A DNA stretch of 64,000 bases from Episyrphus balteatus (taxonomy: Eukaryota > Arthropoda > Insecta > Diptera > Syrphidae): the NCBI RefSeq assembly GCF_945859705.1, contig NC_079136.1, positions 117,989,028 through 118,053,027 on the forward strand. The letters are read 5' to 3'. Below are positions 63,501 through 64,000 of this stretch, in pieces. Each line of letters begins with the position of its first letter. The stretch's first letter is position 1. Position numbers and translations under genes: made by a program. Under the pieces are notes generated by a model. That model was not told where the DNA came from, did not search any database, and saw only the letters and a list, made by a program, of their open reading frames with translations.

Positions 63501-63651
63501 CTCACTTGAATTCTGGTGCACACAAGAAACTAGTCGAACAAAAATATTTTGGGTAGAAAAATGTTCACTGGAAATTAAAGATAGTGACCAAATGACCAAG
63601 TGAATAAGAAAAGACCAATTTTGGTCATAAATGACCATTGTGGCAACCGTG
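60542..63651. mobile_element. hAT-like non-autonomous DNA transposon
   Basis: Ends are CACGGTTGCCAC (60542-60553) and its exact complement GTGGCAACCGTG (63640-63651). They are flanked by CTTGTGGG on the left (60534-60541) and TTTGTGGG on the right (63652-63659), an 8-bp target duplication with one mismatch. Both are hallmarks of hAT elements, whose ends usually resemble CAGGGTTGCC. The subterminal regions repeat AATGACCA/TGGTCAT words, as hAT transposase-binding regions often do. No transposase frame remains in the 3.1 kb, and another element is nested at 61761-62766. Confidence 0.78.
61761..62766. mobile_element. Nested 1-kb MITE with CTCAAGTAGCAC ends and TA duplication
   Basis: Left end CTCAAGTAGCAC and right end GTGCTACTTGAG are exact complements, flanked by TA on each side. 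The interior repeats the word TGGTGTA or its complement TACACC many times, including GGTGTAAATT several times near the left end. It is non-coding. TA duplication and short inverted ends suit a Tc1/mariner-type MITE. It lies inside the hAT element and so is younger than it. Confidence 0.65.
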
Positions 63652-64000
63652 TTTGTGGGTTTCAAGAAAACACTTTGTATTGTTTTTGAAACACTTTTTC
63701 TTTATATTATTTTCATAAAAGATAAAATATTAACTATTTTGAGTATAACACCACTAAAACGCAATAAATTAAAGATAAAAACACAAGACAAAGCCACACC
63801 GCCAGCCATGTTTGTAGTTTATTTTGTTTATGTTGTGTGACAAGAACAAATAAAGAAACAGAGAAAGCAGAAATTCGCAAGAAGGGGAAATTGTTTTCTC
63901 TCTCGCGGCCATTTTATTTGTGAAAAACTACAAATTTCTAAATACCCATACAGAAATTAGGTTAAAAAAGTTAAAAATGTAGAAATATTTCTGTTTTAGG
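63652..64000. other. No gene recognised
   Basis: AT-rich sequence after the hAT element, with AGAAAGCAGAAATTCG and TCTCTCTCGCGGCCATTTTA at the far end. Nothing can be named. Confidence 0.45.

Overview
This is AT-rich, mostly non-coding nuclear DNA from an insect, most likely a fly. The evidence for this is a 55-bp GT-AG intron, an insulin-like peptide gene of the kind known from flies, long A and T runs throughout, and a load of degraded transposons typical of insect intergenic or intronic DNA. Bacterial-style operons, ribosome-binding sites, CRISPR arrays, tRNAs and rRNAs are not seen. Almost all open frames are short, overlap on both strands and look like chance. Only one convincing protein-coding gene was found: a two-exon insulin-like peptide (Ilp) gene on the minus strand at 24758-25184, with a TATA box upstream and polyadenylation signals downstream.

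The rest is mobile and repetitive DNA. The dominant component is one dispersed family with seven copies of 1.4-1.8 kb (about 3976-5793, 8511-10050, 31087-34476, 37328-38800, 42337-43905, 50231-51600, 55376-57010) and an eighth fragment (10105-10355). Its ends show a 14-nt inverted motif that is terminal on one side and about 40 nt internal on the other, a 9-bp hairpin near that second end, and insertion into A/T runs. This is the architecture of non-autonomous Helentron/Helitron2 elements. One copy is split by a 1.94-kb near-perfect palindrome (31462-33402) with a 3-bp target duplication.

Other mobile elements are a Transib-like element (26484-27837, CACAGTG ends, CGACG duplication), a hAT-like element (60542-63651, 8-bp duplication) carrying a nested TA-flanked element, several long-inverted-repeat elements (1626-3062, 11262-12200, 15158-15413, 18912-19475, 28392-29009), a broken non-LTR reverse transcriptase fragment (29507-29700) and a broken hAT transposase C-terminus (59659-59808). 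Two minisatellites 11 kb apart (11849-12200 and 23236-23491) share the same 11-bp unit. A 130-157 bp tandem array (47045-47590), a 14-bp minisatellite and several microsatellites are also present.

The stretches between these are single-copy in this window. They may hold regulatory DNA or introns of genes lying outside the window, but nothing in them can be named from sequence alone. All identities and family assignments are by eye. No similarity search was run.
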